Part shown: in pieces, positions 1 through 10,579 of the stretch
How positions within the stretch are numbered: the first letter of the stretch is position 1
How the letters are laid out: each line of letters begins with the position of its first letter
NCBI GenBank assembly: GCA_959347315.1
Contig: OY365814.1
Location: forward strand, 3,940,116-4,004,115
Length of the DNA: 64,000 nt
Direction: 5' to 3'
From: Bimastos eiseni
Lineage: Eukaryota; Annelida; Clitellata; Crassiclitellata; Lumbricidae
Program-made: the position numbers and the translations under genes
Notes under the pieces: model-generated
Told to the model about the DNA's origin: nothing
What the model saw: the letters and a program-made list of their open reading frames with translations, nothing else
Databases searched by the model: none

Positions 1-16
1 CTAAAAAAGCGCTGGC

Positions 17-244
17 TCTGGTGTTAAAGTGCCTAAGCAGTTTGTTCAGATTGTATTAGAACGGTTAAATTTCAGACGAAAATCACCGCCAATCATTCTC
101 TGTTAAATGTTTATTGACTAGGTGTCCATCACAAAATTGCTAATTTCATATATTTATCTTTCAGAAAAGAAGATGACTTCTTCAGATGCAATAAGAACAG
201 TAAGACTGAACAATCTTGTTTATCTGTTTTTTATTAACAATTAA
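17..244 (+). CDS. 3' end of an unrecognised gene (two exons), paralogous to 43196-43414
   Basis: The first block (17-106) is open and begins SGVKVPKQFVQIVLERLNF. The second starts after a good 3' splice site (tatctttcag, ending at 164), reads EKKMTSSDAIRTVRL and stops at 242-244. Both blocks recur in the same order on the minus strand at 43354-43414 and 43196-43257. There the first block ends at a canonical donor (C|GTAAGT); here the same place reads C|GAAAAT, so this copy's donor is lost and the frame runs to a stop at 104-106. The rest of the gene lies left of the window. No domain is recognised. This may be the C-terminal module of another F-box/CARD locus, because the second copy lies downstream of FC3 on the same strand; that link is inference. 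Confidence 0.45.
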
Positions 245-429
245 ATTTTCCAGAAATTTCAAAGATTTTGGAGTTTATTGTTTATAAGTTGGTATATTTG
301 TCAGTATTTTCTTCGCACATTATTCGCCTTGACCGTTTCGCTAAATTTATGTGTATTTTAGCTCTGCGTCTTAACCACTACTCTAGCAACGCTAAAAATA
401 AGTATGAACCGTGATTTTTCACAGGTTGA

Positions 430-610
430 CAGCTAGTATAACATATAAATTATATGGTAAATGGCAAAATATGTATTATAAAAAAATATATATTATATAG
501 TATATATATACATATATTTAGATATAATACGTATATTGTATATACGTATACATACATTTTATATGTAGATTAATATGTATATATGTATATATATAATATG
601 ATTAGATATG
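430..610. repeat. TA-rich low-complexity tract
   Basis: A run of TATATA, ATATGTATAT and TACGTATA words with no open frame. Bases 245-430 to its left are AT-rich and hold nothing I recognise. Confidence 0.8.
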
Positions 611-615
611 TCATG

Positions 616-1080
616 TCATGTCACATCGTCATCGTCGCTTCGCGACGGTTGACTACATGAATGGGAGAGTAATGTCCAATGCTGTCTGTCTCTTACGATG
701 TTCATGAAGCTTGTGCCTTTTACACCAGTCCACGCCATGACATTGTCAAACCAGCAGATTCTGGGTCTTCCACGACTTCGGCTTCCTTCCACTATACCCA
801 ATATCACACTGTTCTCAGTACTGTCTTTAGGCTGTCTCACGATGTGCCCGAAGTACCGCAGTTTTCTGGATTTGATGTGGCTCAACAGTTCGCAGTCAAC
901 TTTGATACACTTGTTCGGTGGTCACCATTGCTGTCCATGGAATTCTGAGCAGTTTCCTCATGCACTTGTTCTCAAATGCTTACATACGTTTCTCTTCTTC
1001 TTTCTTTATCGTCCACGCTTCACAACCATACGTTGCTACTGGCCAAGCCAAGGCCTTCATGAGTCGCAGTTTGACTGACT
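616..1080 (-). pseudogene. C-terminal end of a non-LTR retrotransposon ORF2 (endonuclease/RT type), decayed
   Basis: The minus-strand frame at 616-885 contains LRYFGHIVRQ, then GSRSRGRPRICWFDNV and DRQHW, ending near DDDD. This is the familiar tail of endonuclease/reverse transcriptase polyproteins of RTE/L1-like LINEs. Upstream, in other frames, further tail words can be read (LMKALAWPVATYG near 1055, AWTIKKEEE near 1005), so at least two frameshifts and stops separate the pieces. The element is 5' truncated, as is usual for LINEs. The plus-strand ORFs over the same bases are shadows. Confidence 0.75.
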
Positions 1081-1870
1081 GACTTATACAATACATATAT
1101 GTAATAAAGTGTTTAAAAAATAATTTTATGAAAATTCAAGTGGCTATGTGCTTAAATGAGGAGGTTTGGTGTGCTAAAGAACTCCTAAATATTTCATGAG
1201 ATTATTCCATTGTTCAGTGACAGCTTAACAGGCTTCTATATCCAATTTTTTTAATTAATTCGTATATTTTTGTACATCTAAATATATAATTCCAATAGTG
1301 TGTAGCTGCTGTAGCAGACACTCAACACTCATTTTCTCATTCACTTGCACACTTACGTGTAATTTTAGGCCTATATGCAAATAATATTATATTAATCTTG
1401 CTAACTATTTAAATGATTAATTGTTTATGATGTAGTGTGCCAAAGAATTTCAATTAAATTTCAAAGGCAGTAGATGCTATAATCAATATATCGTACACCA
1501 ACACTCGAAGAAGTTTGTTGTCATTATGAATATCTTTTTCTTTTGTGTGTGTGATTCATTCATTATTCATGAAATTTAACTAATTTTTATCAACTAATTT
1601 GTTCAAATTTAGTAATAGATTGCTAAAGTTTCATGATAAACCATACAATCACATGGCACTGACCAAAAGAGACAATTTCATGCCAAATGCACTGCTAATT
1701 TTGCATTTTTTTATTGAAAATTACTGCCGGACGCTGGCTGATAGGATGCCAATTGGTGTATCGAGGTGAGTTTTGAGAAACCATTGACAGTAGTAGGAAA
1801 ACCCGCTATCTGGCGCATTTGACCATAATATTGGGCAATTCGTCCACCTAATAGGTTACCAAAACGTTTT
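1081..1870. other. No gene seen
   Basis: AT-rich sequence without coding frames, splice-bounded exons or clear repeats. It ends at the tandem repeat starting near 1871. Confidence 0.6.
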
Positions 1871-1978
1871 TGTAACCTATAACTAGGTTACAAAACCTTG
1901 CCATGTGATTTGTAACCTATAACTAGGTTACAAAACCTTGCCATGTGATTTGTAACCTATAACTAGGTTACAAAACCG
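1871..1978. repeat. Tandem repeat, 40-bp unit with an internal palindrome (2.7 copies)
   Basis: Units begin at 1871, 1911 and 1951. Each contains TGTAACCTA-TAAC-TAGGTTACA, a perfect 9-bp inverted repeat with a 4-nt loop. The sequence between palindromes (AAACCTTGCCATGTGATT) is identical between the first two units. Confidence 0.9.
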
Positions 1979-2049
1979 ATTCATACAAAAAACCTAAGCC
2001 CTAGGTTAAACATCAACCAATACAGTCTAATAGGTGGAATAGATTAAAT

Positions 2050-2757
2050 ATGGGCTGCTGATTTAGTCGATAAGCAGAGTTTCGCTAAAGATAACGATGG
2101 TGCGAAATACTAACCGTAATAGATGTATTTTACAAGTACGGTTGGATCGTGCCATTAAATGATAAGAGTGGGAAATCAACGGCTAGAGGCTTCGTGAAAA
2201 TATTCGTGAGCGGTAGGAGGCCAGGAAAAGTTTGGGTTGATAAGGGTAAAGAATTTTGCAATAAAGACGTTAAGAAATTATTCGAGTTGTATTCTACGGA
2301 GAATTAAGAAAAGTCGTGCGTTGTTGAGCGTTGGAATAGAACAATGCGTGAAAAAATGTTCAAGTATTTTACAGCTAATTCAACTAGAAAATATATCGAT
2401 GTATTAGGTGAAATGGTTAGTAATTATAATGAAACTAGACATTCTTCCATTAAAATGACACCCTCTAAAGCTAGTTTGAAATGAATGAAAAGACTGTATG
2501 GATGAACTTGAATGGAAGTGAAATCCCAGAACCCATTAAGCCTATGTTCTCGGTAGGTGATAAAGTTAGAATAACGAAGAAGAAAAACATATTTGAAAAG
2601 GATATACGCCTAGATGGACTGAGGAAATGTTCACAATTGCACAAGTTCAGTATACAGATCCACCAACTTATAAGAATACTGATTATAATGGTGAGGAGAT
2701 ACAGGGCTCATTTTACGAACAGGAGCTACAGAAGACTATTCAAAGAAAATAATGAAT
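2050..2757 (+). pseudogene. Polinton/Maverick integrase, C-terminal part, broken
   Basis: Reads as the second half of a Polinton retroviral-type integrase (rve, DDE core). WAADLVDKQSFAKDNDGAKY starts at 2051; next come DVFYKYGWIVPL, VWVDKGKEFCNKDVKKLF (second Asp region) and VVERWNRTMREKMF with the catalytic-Glu-region ERWNRT motif, then NYNETRHSSIKMTP. A C-terminal region with FSVGDKVRITKKKNIFEK follows. Frames change near 2112, a TAA interrupts at about 2305, and more shifts occur near 2480 and 2610. No other Polinton gene is adjacent. It overlaps the integrase remnant at 34.7-35.0 kb by only about 25 residues, so the two are largely complementary pieces of different copies. Confidence 0.8.
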
Positions 2758-2759
2758 GA

Positions 2760-4225
2760 TTGGCAGGCCGTTGACAGGTGATGTATTCAATGGCTACTGA
2801 TAAGGCGCCAGATGCCTAGTGCGAAGTGCAGCATTTATATTATGCTAAATTATATTATTTATTTATGTTATGCACCATAACAATGAATGATTGACGGGTT
2901 GTGTACAGTACAAAGGTGAAGTGTGCATGTCAGCCTAGGTTTGTTTAACATTGTTTAATCTTGTTGATCAAAACCCTTAAGGCGCCAGCGAGTTTAATTA
3001 GACTGCTTGGGAGGGCTATCAGAGACGAATCAGGCGGTTGACATAAGGTATTGAAGAGACTGTTGATTGCTTGTCATAAGACAGTTTTGTACTGATAAGA
3101 GAACTTATACAATTATGACATGTGCAATTAGTGGGCGCTTATTTCATGTAGGCCTACTGATAAGGGAACTTAGGCCTAAATTATGACATTATGCAATTAG
3201 TGGTCGTAGATTTCATTTCATCGTATATCTGTGTCAGTTCAGTTTAGTTTCTGATAATAGAACTGACATATTTTAAAATCGTCTCCAATATCAAAAATAA
3301 AAATGTATGATCAACCGTCCTGTCGAGAAAAGGCTACTTGACTTACAGTCCCCTTAACGAACAGTCCGCTTGACCAATCGTCCGTTGACCAATAATTGTC
3401 TAGAATCATCAAAATAGCTTTGCGTTGAATGCGGTGCACAAACTTCCGCAAATGTTACAGAAAATGTGCTCCAGCGATTTAGTATATTCAGACGAACTGC
3501 AACTGTAAAGAAGACGTTCTTGCGATACTGACTTGACAGAGAAAATACTGAGTCATCAGTAACCGGTTGGCCTTCGCCTAGATATTCTAAAATTAATATG
3601 TACAGTTTTTCAGTTCTAAAAGAAGTTGTTGCATGATTAAGACGATTATTGTTACATTGTCATTTACAATAAATCTTGGGGTTAGAAAGGAGATACAGTA
3701 GCCGCCCTCTCCTGATCCATAAATCCTATCCAATGTGCCTCCTCTGACCTCTGATCCTTACGACGCCGCTGCTGGTGACAGCTGATATTAATGAGTTTTA
3801 GATGAGTTTTAGATGAGTAAATTGGGCGGAGTAAATTGGTTAATGAAAGCGAAATGACAGTAACAAAGCTAAACAATATAGGCAACATTGGTATCAGTAG
3901 TTTTAAGTAAACGGATAAAAATTATACAGATATATAGGCCTACCTAGAGACGACGAGATACACAAGGCTGTGCCGAGACTTGTTTTTAGCGAGTAGAGCT
4001 AGAGAGTGTGAAAGAAGAAGATTGGCTTGGAATAGGTCGAAATGAGAGCGCAGAAGACAAGCGAAGCACTTCTCAAAGTGTTTACCTTGCACAGGCCTTT
4101 CTAAAATCCTCAAATAATTTTATGTTTAATATACCGCTACTAATAATGCCACGTGTAGATAGGCCTATCATGCTCAATAGACCTAATGGGTTCCCGACTT
4201 TAGCGACCAGGACACAATCATTCTC
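2760..4225. other. No gene seen
   Basis: No coding frame of note. Near 3350-3410 there are repeated words of the type AGTCC..TTGACC..CGTCC..TTGACC, reminiscent of the subterminal repeats of MULE-like elements elsewhere in this window, but without a matching partner that I can find. Confidence 0.5.
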
Positions 4226-5550
4226 ACCAGTCATAAGCGCCCCGTCATAAGCGCCCACAGTCAATTGCGCCCAGGACAAAAGCGCCCCATTAAAAGCGCC
4301 CGTTACTCAAGAGAAACACAAACGAAAGATTTATAAACACGTATATCAGAGAATTTTGTTGATTAAAACGGTCCTCTTTACTTCGTTGTGTTCCGGATCT
4401 GGAGCATGGTTGTGATCAGTTGTCACAGTACTTGCGTCCTCATTCGTCACTTCAATTCGCCTATTACAATAACGCTTAAAGCATCTCCAGGATGCACTGC
4501 TGTCGGTATTAACGCACTGTCTTCTGTATCTATATTCATCAGTTATGATATGCGATCTTCCCTTCTGCGTCTCAATCTTCTCCATAGTAGGGCGGCCTAG
4601 CCATGTGAGTCATAAGAAAACTGCATTTCGTGAAACAAGTCTGTAATTTTGCAAGTTGTTAGAGAACATGTGGGAGTGTATTTTAAGATTACGAGGCAAT
4701 TGATATCACTTCCGGTTTTGGTTCCAACCCTCTTCAAGGTTAGGCCTATGGGTAAAGGTAGCATTCTACATGATATGCATGTCGAATCATCACAGGGTTT
4801 GGCAAGAAAGTTCTGACAGTAATTTATATAATGATTGATTAATGTGGACTAAACCGGAAGTGAGCCAAATTGGTCTATTTCTGTTTTGAATATGTCGCAG
4901 GCCAAGCCGCTCTATCGTTCACTTTCGATGATCATTTCTTACTATTTAATTGCCTGAGCTTCTTAATTTGTGTTTAAACAATCCATCTAGCACGACTTTC
5001 AGCATCCTACACCTAGCAAGTCAGAATGTGAGAGAGAACATGTAACCTACCAGAACAGTTTATCTTCAAAAAAGTCGCTGCAATCCCTGAAAAGTATGAA
5101 AATTTTCCTCCTGCGTACTTAGTAACTAAAGAGCCACATGTTCTTGCTGATGCTGTTACTCTGCAGTCCATGACAGCCGTAGAAATGAAATTACACAGGA
5201 GCAATTGCCGGATGTCAATTGGCTGAAAAATTCTGCTGATGAGATGACAAACAGCAAATATCTTGAGAATTGATATCTTTCCAGGGCTGTCTAGAATTTG
5301 AGGAATTAGAGTGGATAAGCACCAAGATACATCGCAGTATACAAATTATAGGAAAATGGCAGTCAAATGCACTGCATTCAATTAAGAAGAACTAATGGGT
5401 TTAAGTTACGATGACAAAAAGACAAACACAAGGTTACAACAAAGTATAATACGCAGACGGCAATAGCACACAGTCTGTTGGGCGCATTTGACGGGCATTT
5501 TTGCCGGGCGCTTATGACGGAGCGCTTTTGTCCTGGGCGCTAACGATGAA
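4226..5550. mobile_element. MULE-like DNA transposon remnant with GCGCCC subterminal repeats
   Basis: The left end (about 4232-4305) and right end (about 5466-5550) are inverted copies of a GCGCCC-rich repeat. Both hold AGCGCCCAGGACAAAAGCGC and CGTCATAAGCGCCC, in opposite orientation. The left end carries at least five GCGCCC words. Between them lies a minus-strand FLYWCH finger (4346-4585) and about 900 bp without a recognisable transposase. FLYWCH fingers are common in MULE transposases. It abuts the low-copy repeat that starts near 5555. The order of subrepeats differs at the two ends, so exact termini are uncertain. Confidence 0.65.
4346..4585 (-). CDS. FLYWCH-type zinc-finger fragment (transposon-derived)
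   Basis: An 80-codon frame. YRYRRQCVNTDSSASWRCF is followed by KRYCNRRIEV and DHNHAPDP, matching the FLYWCH layout: aromatic core, W-x-C, a second Cys, and a terminal H-x-H. It lies inside the GCGCCC-ended element, so it is most likely the DNA-binding part of a MULE transposase whose catalytic part is deleted or decayed. Confidence 0.6.
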   Translation of the reverse strand: MEKIETQKGRSHIITDEYRYRRQCVNTDSSASWRCFKRYCNRRIEVTNEDASTVTTDHNHAPDPEHNEVKRTVLINKIL

Positions 5551-5555
5551 GTGCC

Positions 5556-5690
5556 AGTCTAATGATCACAAATAACGAAGAGCTATTAAAAGAGAGGCTC
5601 CGATTTTCTACAGAAGACGAACGAGCACACGCGTTACCAGAGACAAAAAATTGTCATGAGATGTTTTTCCCCCGCTCAGAACACCGCTAG
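5556..5690 (+). pseudogene. Candidate exon remnant, paralogous to 19389-19506
   Basis: Reads NNEELLKERLRFSTEDE in frame. The copy at 19389 reads NNEGLLNERLRFSTGDKE, with substitutions that mostly keep the frame. This copy gains a T in the run near 5660 and soon meets a stop. No domain is recognised. The 5' side is cut by the end of the MULE-like element. That it was once coding rests only on the paired conservation. Confidence 0.35.
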
Positions 5691-5744
5691 ATTCCCTTAA
5701 CTGGAAAAATCACTCCATCATTTCAAGTACTTGTCGGGTGTTTT

Positions 5745-5990
5745 TTTCATTTATTCTGAAATTTTATATTGCCCTTCTTCCAACATCTTTTGCTCAGAAA
5801 TGCACACGCTTCGACCGCACAATTGCAGTCGTACTGCAAAGCAATTGTGTGCGAAGGACTTGCTCAAGGTCCCTACACAGTGACTGACGCCTCGGACGAG
5901 GGTTTAACCCGCTCACTCAGCACACACTGAGTATTACGGGCCGATTACTCTAACCGATCAGCCACGGTGTGTGGAGCGAATATTTAACAT
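5745..5990 (-). repeat. tRNA-derived SINE-like insertion
   Basis: On the minus strand GTGGCTGATCGGTTAGAG (about 5948-5965) matches an RNA polymerase III A box. GGGTTAAACCC (about 5900-5910) is one base off a B box at tRNA-like spacing. Downstream is the word GCTCAAGGTCCCTACACAG, read on +, like the body of many invertebrate SINEs. The stretch is absent from the paralogous copy at 19.5 kb, supporting insertion. It is not an intact tRNA gene: no acceptor stem pairs. Confidence 0.5.
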
Positions 5991-6663
5991 AGGCCCTATA
6001 TCAACAGTTGCGAGAAAGATGTGAGTAGGCCTATTTTTTGCGTATTGCCTTTCTGTGACCAACATTTATCCGTTTATCATTTTGGATATTATTATTGTTT
6101 TTGTCGGTTAAATTCAGGGTGATTTATCTGTGAACGAACTGCTAGACAAACGTTCTTGTTCACAAAAGAATAATTATTTTTTCTTTATAAGTGAAATTTT
6201 CATGCTCATGAAAATCCCAATAGTCAGATAAGTTCCCACCGGGCAATTTCTGCGATTGATCAAAGAGAAAGCATAGGGAAGATATATATTTAAAATACTG
6301 AAGATCGATAATTTTTTTCAACTGAATTTGTATACAATACAACTATCGCGCACTAATAAAACAGTCTTACTTAAAGGCGCGTTACAGAAACAGTTTGGTT
6401 AGGTGTCATTTTTAGGAGAAAACTTTGTCAGGCTGACAGAACACTTGCAGTATGTAAATAGAAGAGGCAATGGTAGCAGGTTAGCTCAGTCACGTTCACC
6501 CAGCCAACAGATTCCCAACTATGTTCGATAGGAACATCCGTTCGAACGGCGGATGGAATGACCGTTGTCTTTCGGGTACAAGCTTTTGAGTATAAGCGAA
6601 ATCACCGAATCAGTAGGCCAAATTATGCTTGCATTTTATACGCTGATAGAAAGGTTTATTGTA

Positions 6664-7465
6664 CACTGTGTCCCAATTGAACTGATACCCTTTTTCTCTT
6701 GGTAATAAATCTGCCAATTCTAAACATTCTAAACATAACAAAATATAAGTTTGCAGATTTAAAGAGAGATAAATTACTAATGTTGTGTGAAAATTTCATA
6801 AAATTTTATCAGCAGAGTCCATAGTTATGCACATTTAAATTTTGACAAACAAAATTCGAACTTTCTAACAAGTAAAAGAAAATAATATTTTTTAGCAAAC
6901 TGCATGCCTTACTTATTACAATGAATGCCGTCACAAAACGTCATCTCCATTTCAACAGACGATGATAAAACAAGATGGGTTTCAGTAAAGATGACTTGAG
7001 TTTGATTAAAATTTTAAGACAAGAAAAAGATTACGGAGCAAAAACGTTATTGAAGGAATTTCCTATCAGAAAATGGTCAATCACAGCCTTGAATCGATTG
7101 ATTGCAAAAATCGATGCTACCGGATCAGCAGAGAAACGGTATGGCTGTGGTAGACCACACACAGCTCGTACTGTGGAAAATGTTGATTTTGTTGAAATAT
7201 TCATACTGAACCAAGAAGACCGACCTGGCAGCCACAAGTTCACAAAATTACGAATTTTTACATGTTGGTTAGTTCGAATTTTATTTGTCCCCATTTTAAT
7301 GTGCATAACTTTGGATCTTGTTCATAGAATTTGATTAAATTTTCAGAAGACAATGATAACTTAACTTATCCCTCTTTCAGTCTGTGAAATGGTATTGAAT
7401 AACATTTAGAATTGACGGATTTTTCGCAAAAACAAAAAGGGTATCAGTTCAATTGGGACACAGTG
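6664..7465 (+). mobile_element. Tc1/mariner-type element, internally deleted, with TA target duplication
   Basis: The terminal inverted repeats are near-perfect over about 32 bp: CACTGTGTCCCAATTGAAC at 6664 and its complement ending at 7465, each followed inward by TGATACCC and a T/A run. TA dinucleotides flank both ends (6662-6663 and 7466-7467). Uninterrupted versions of the target occur in the paralogous repeat (near 20557 and 21190). At 802 bp it is about half to two thirds of a full element and encodes only the N-terminal part of a transposase. Confidence 0.9.
6975..7334 (+). pseudogene. Tc1/mariner transposase, N-terminal DNA-binding part
   Basis: A 119-codon frame starting MGFSKDDLSLIKILRQEKDY. 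It contains a helix-turn-helix (residues about 5-45), then GSAEKRYGCGRP, a GRPR-like linker, and a second helical segment TARTVENVDFVEIF. This is the paired-like DNA-binding region of an IS630/Tc1/mariner transposase. The DDE/D catalytic domain is missing: the frame runs into unrelated sequence after about residue 95 and stops. It lies inside the TIR-bounded element, so the element is non-autonomous. Confidence 0.8.
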
Positions 7466-8444
7466 TATAGAGAGGAGAAGGTTGAAACTTACTAATATGA
7501 CGTAGGTCTATAATAGATGAAACATGTGATCTGTGGTGCAACCGGAAGAAAATAGGTTCTGATTATACACGCTTCGGAATGGTCTTAATCTTGCTGACTT
7601 GAACTAATTCATCAATTTCCTATTTTTATAATTTACTTTTACATAGGCTTACATGGTGGTAACCACAGGAGTTAATGCGATGCTATTCTATTGTTTGACA
7701 ATGTTGACTTGCTGTAGAGGGCGATGGACTGTCCCTCAAGAGGTTGGGGCTTCTCGCATGGGCAGATATATGGTTATAGAGTTCGAGCACACCGACCGTA
7801 CTCTGTCGGTTGGAAGATGAGGGAGAGGACTGGCGACCCGCCCTCATACACTGACGCTAAGAAAATGAGGTCGCTAACACTTAAAACCTATGATTGCTCA
7901 GAGTTAGTTTAAGAGACTGCTCTCCTTTTGACTTCATCTATATTATAAACTACGTTGAACTTACCCACATTTGTTACTTCGGTTAGTCGTTAGTCGTTTG
8001 AATCTTGTCTCTTCCTGTAGGAGGATGCAAGATGATAGTTATTACATTCATGATTTGCCTACAGTCCCTGAAGAACTTTGACATTTTTGCTCTTCAAATA
8101 ACCATAGAAGTTTTATTTTATTTGTATTCTGTGTCTGTTTTAAGATGAATCAAGCCACAATGTCGTAATCAACTTCAAGAGCGGAAGGTTGGTAGCACAT
8201 GACATGTTGATTATGACAAATTCATCGTTCCAGCGCAATTCCCGAGTCCTTATCATTGGTTACATCACAAAATTACTTAAACAATGCATTTGTGTCACCG
8301 TCTTTATGTCCTTCGGTTACACTCCATTAACGTTGCCACTGATAGGCCTACTTTATGACTGTATGCTTCGCTTTATTGTAGTGCTCTTGTCATTAATAGA
8401 ATACGGCACTTGGCACAGGGCAGTCAGCGATAAAGTTTATTTTC

Positions 8445-10085
8445 TGATGATTCATTCATTCATCCATTCATTCATTCAGTCATTCATTCTGAGCATGCAT
8501 GGGCTTCTCTTCACAGAAACCTACTCAGGAGCCCTCCCAGTCCAGCGACTACTAAAAACAAAGAATTGACGGGTGGGCCACGAGCAATGATCGGAGCTCA
8601 TATTGGTGGTCATTCCATAATTAAGGGCCTTCCACCGAGAAAGCACGGCGCTGCTTAATGGCCAAGCGAGAACGTGGAACCACAAGCTAAAATCACAAGG
8701 ATAAGGCCAGCAAGTAAGGAACAACGATGGTCAACTCGAGCAATAACAAATGCATGAACAAGAACCACGATCGCGTTGTGATTAAGAGCTCCGTGCACTA
8801 GGCTCACATGGTTAAGAGAGAGTGATGTTAGAGTTAAGATTAACTCCCAGATCACGGATTGTGAGCAAATAAGGTTATGTGAGGAAAGAGCAGAGTAAGT
8901 CGAGGGACGTCAACACCCTCAAGTCGCCTACGTCCTCCCAACCAAACAAGCTGGGTTTTAGAGGGGTCTAAATCCCGAACAGGGCGGATAAAGTGAAGAG
9001 AGAGAACTGGGCAGAAAGGGCACAGAGACCAATTTTCGATGGCTGCTGTCTGGTGCCAATCCAGAAAAATTGCGTTTTGGACGGGTTCAGTCGAAGCCGA
9101 TTTGACGACATCCAGCCACCAAGGGAGTTTATAGCAAACTGCAATGAGTCGGCAGCAACGACCGCAATTGCCGCAAGACAGTGAACGTAAGCCTGGGTGT
9201 CGTCTGCATAAATTTGATTCAATACACCACAGGAAGACAAGAGAAGTCCGACTTCAGACATGTACCTGATGCACAGTAATGGACCTAGTACAGAACCCTG
9301 GGGTAGCCCAAATGGGGCTGGGGCCCATTTGGACCTAGCCGACCCGGATACAACACAGTAAGTGCGGTCACATAGGAAGGAACGGATCCAGTCAAGGGAT
9401 TTGCCAGCAAGGCCAAAGGACGTAGAAAGGCTGAGTGACAGAATGTCGTGATAGACCCAGTCGAAGGCGGCACTAACATCGAACAGGGCCAAAATTAACT
9501 TGTGATTTATCTATGGCACCATAGATGCCAGACAGCAAGCGGATTAGGAGGGTCTCTGTAGAGTGTTCCCTGCGAAACCCAGACTGCGAAGAAGAGAGCA
9601 AACCATTAGCATTAAGGTAGTTAATTACTTAACTAGCCCAATTTTTTAACATGATTTTAAAAATGAATGAAACATTTGAAACAGGTCTGTAGTTAACCGG
9701 ATCAGACGAGTCCAGACTGTCTCGCTTGATAGCAGGAACGTTTCTGCGAAGGAGGTAATACGCATTCCTGGAGAGAACGGTTGCACAGGAGAGTTAGTAA
9801 TAGAAGGAGATCTTCAATGAATTCCTGCACAGGGAAGGTAGGAAGAGTGTCAAGTTTGCACGACTTTGGAGCGGATATAATGATGATTTTTCGAAGCTCA
9901 GCTCGGCTCAGCTCAGCTGAAGTGACCTCACCCAGAGAGTTAAGGCTACAACCCATTGGTTGAAACTGAGGCGGAGGAGATCTCAATGTGTCGTCTGTCA
10001 CAGAGCGAATCTTTGCACTGAAGTGCTCCGAGACTTCATCAGCTGAGAATGTGGGGTCGCGGGGCGGCTCCCTGATCCGTGACGA
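8445..10085 (-). pseudogene. CR1-like non-LTR retrotransposon: reverse transcriptase, broken
   Basis: Read on minus from 10085. An N-terminal RT region (9702-10001) includes PTFPVQEFIEDLLLLLTLL and LPPSQKR. After frameshifts around 9500-9700 the RT core at 8968-9492 has FDVSAAFDWVYHDIL, FGLPQGSVLGPLL and YADDTQAYVHC (the catalytic YADD), then GGWMSSNRLRLNPSKTQF. Past another frameshift, remnants of the thumb and C-terminus continue (VLVHAFVIARVDHRCSLL near 8760). It ends in a TGAA/TTCATTCA simple repeat at 8450-8490, the usual 3' end of this family. The 5' half and endonuclease are absent. Confidence 0.85.
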
Positions 10086-10214
10086 CCCAGTAAACCATTA
10101 AACAACGACCCTGACACGTTCTGAAGCGGTTCAACGCTGACCATAGATAACGGGGACGGCTATAGCTTGAGGGTCAATCAGAGCCACTAAGTAATGCTAC
10201 TAAGATTGTTAGTG

Positions 10215-10575
10215 ACATGTCACAATGTGATACACAATGTGCACCATGTCTATCAAAGATATTAAACAGTGCTAACAAAAGATTGTGGCGTTTTTTCCGG
10301 TTTGAATTGAGAAGCATTCTGGGCTGCACCTCTGTAGCAATGCTACACCCTGTGGCAGTCTGAGGACTATATAAGGGACTGCATGCAGAGTTCAGTCGAG
10401 ATGGTAAATCAGTCAGAGGTAGTTTAGTAGTTAGTAGAGACGTTGGCAGTCTGTTGTCGATTATTTGACTATTATTCGTTGGCTGTTCGCCGCTGCTGTA
10501 CTCTACAATAAAGTAGATTCGTCGAGCAACTTCTGTGATTTCGTCGTTAGCGTAGTGACTCTGATTCTGCCATCG
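10215..10575 (+). mobile_element. Solo LTR-like block (retrovirus-type promoter and poly(A) signal)
   Basis: A TATA box (ACTATATAAGGGA, about 10366-10378) and an AATAAA (about 10507) lie 140 bp apart in a GC-balanced island, the U3-R-U5 order of an LTR. The left border may be near TGTCACAATG (10218) and the right near 10560-10590. I see no second copy in the window and no clear primer-binding site, so borders and class are uncertain. The 10600-10780 stretch is open and rich in charged residues but not recognisable. Confidence 0.4.
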
Positions 10576-10579
10576 GGAC

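Larger units (their letters stand above)
5550..8560. repeat. Low-copy repeat, copy A (with nested SINE and mariner insertions)
   Basis: Collinear blocks of this 3-kb stretch recur at 19.38-20.06 kb (copy B), 20.25-21.10 kb (copy C) and 21.13-22.05 kb (copy D). Shared landmarks: AGATTTTCTACAG near 5610, TGCGAGAAAGATGTGAG near 6010, a block with CATGCTCATG near 6200, GAGAAGGTTGAAACTTACTA near 7476, TTCGAGCACACCGACCG near 7783 and TTCATCGTTCCAGCGCAA near 8221. Relative to the other copies, this one has extra DNA at 5745-5990 (SINE) and 6664-7465 (mariner). Differences are many, so the duplication is not recent. Confidence 0.75.

Noticed and set aside
698..1078. 126-codon plus ORF
   Set aside because: Antisense shadow of the LINE C-terminus on minus.
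1871..1978. CRISPR-like array
   Set aside because: The spacers are identical and the array is a plain 40-bp tandem repeat in a eukaryotic genome.
5890..5970. tRNA gene on minus
   Set aside because: A- and B-box-like words are present, but there is no acceptor or anticodon stem and the B box is off by one; SINE head is the better reading.
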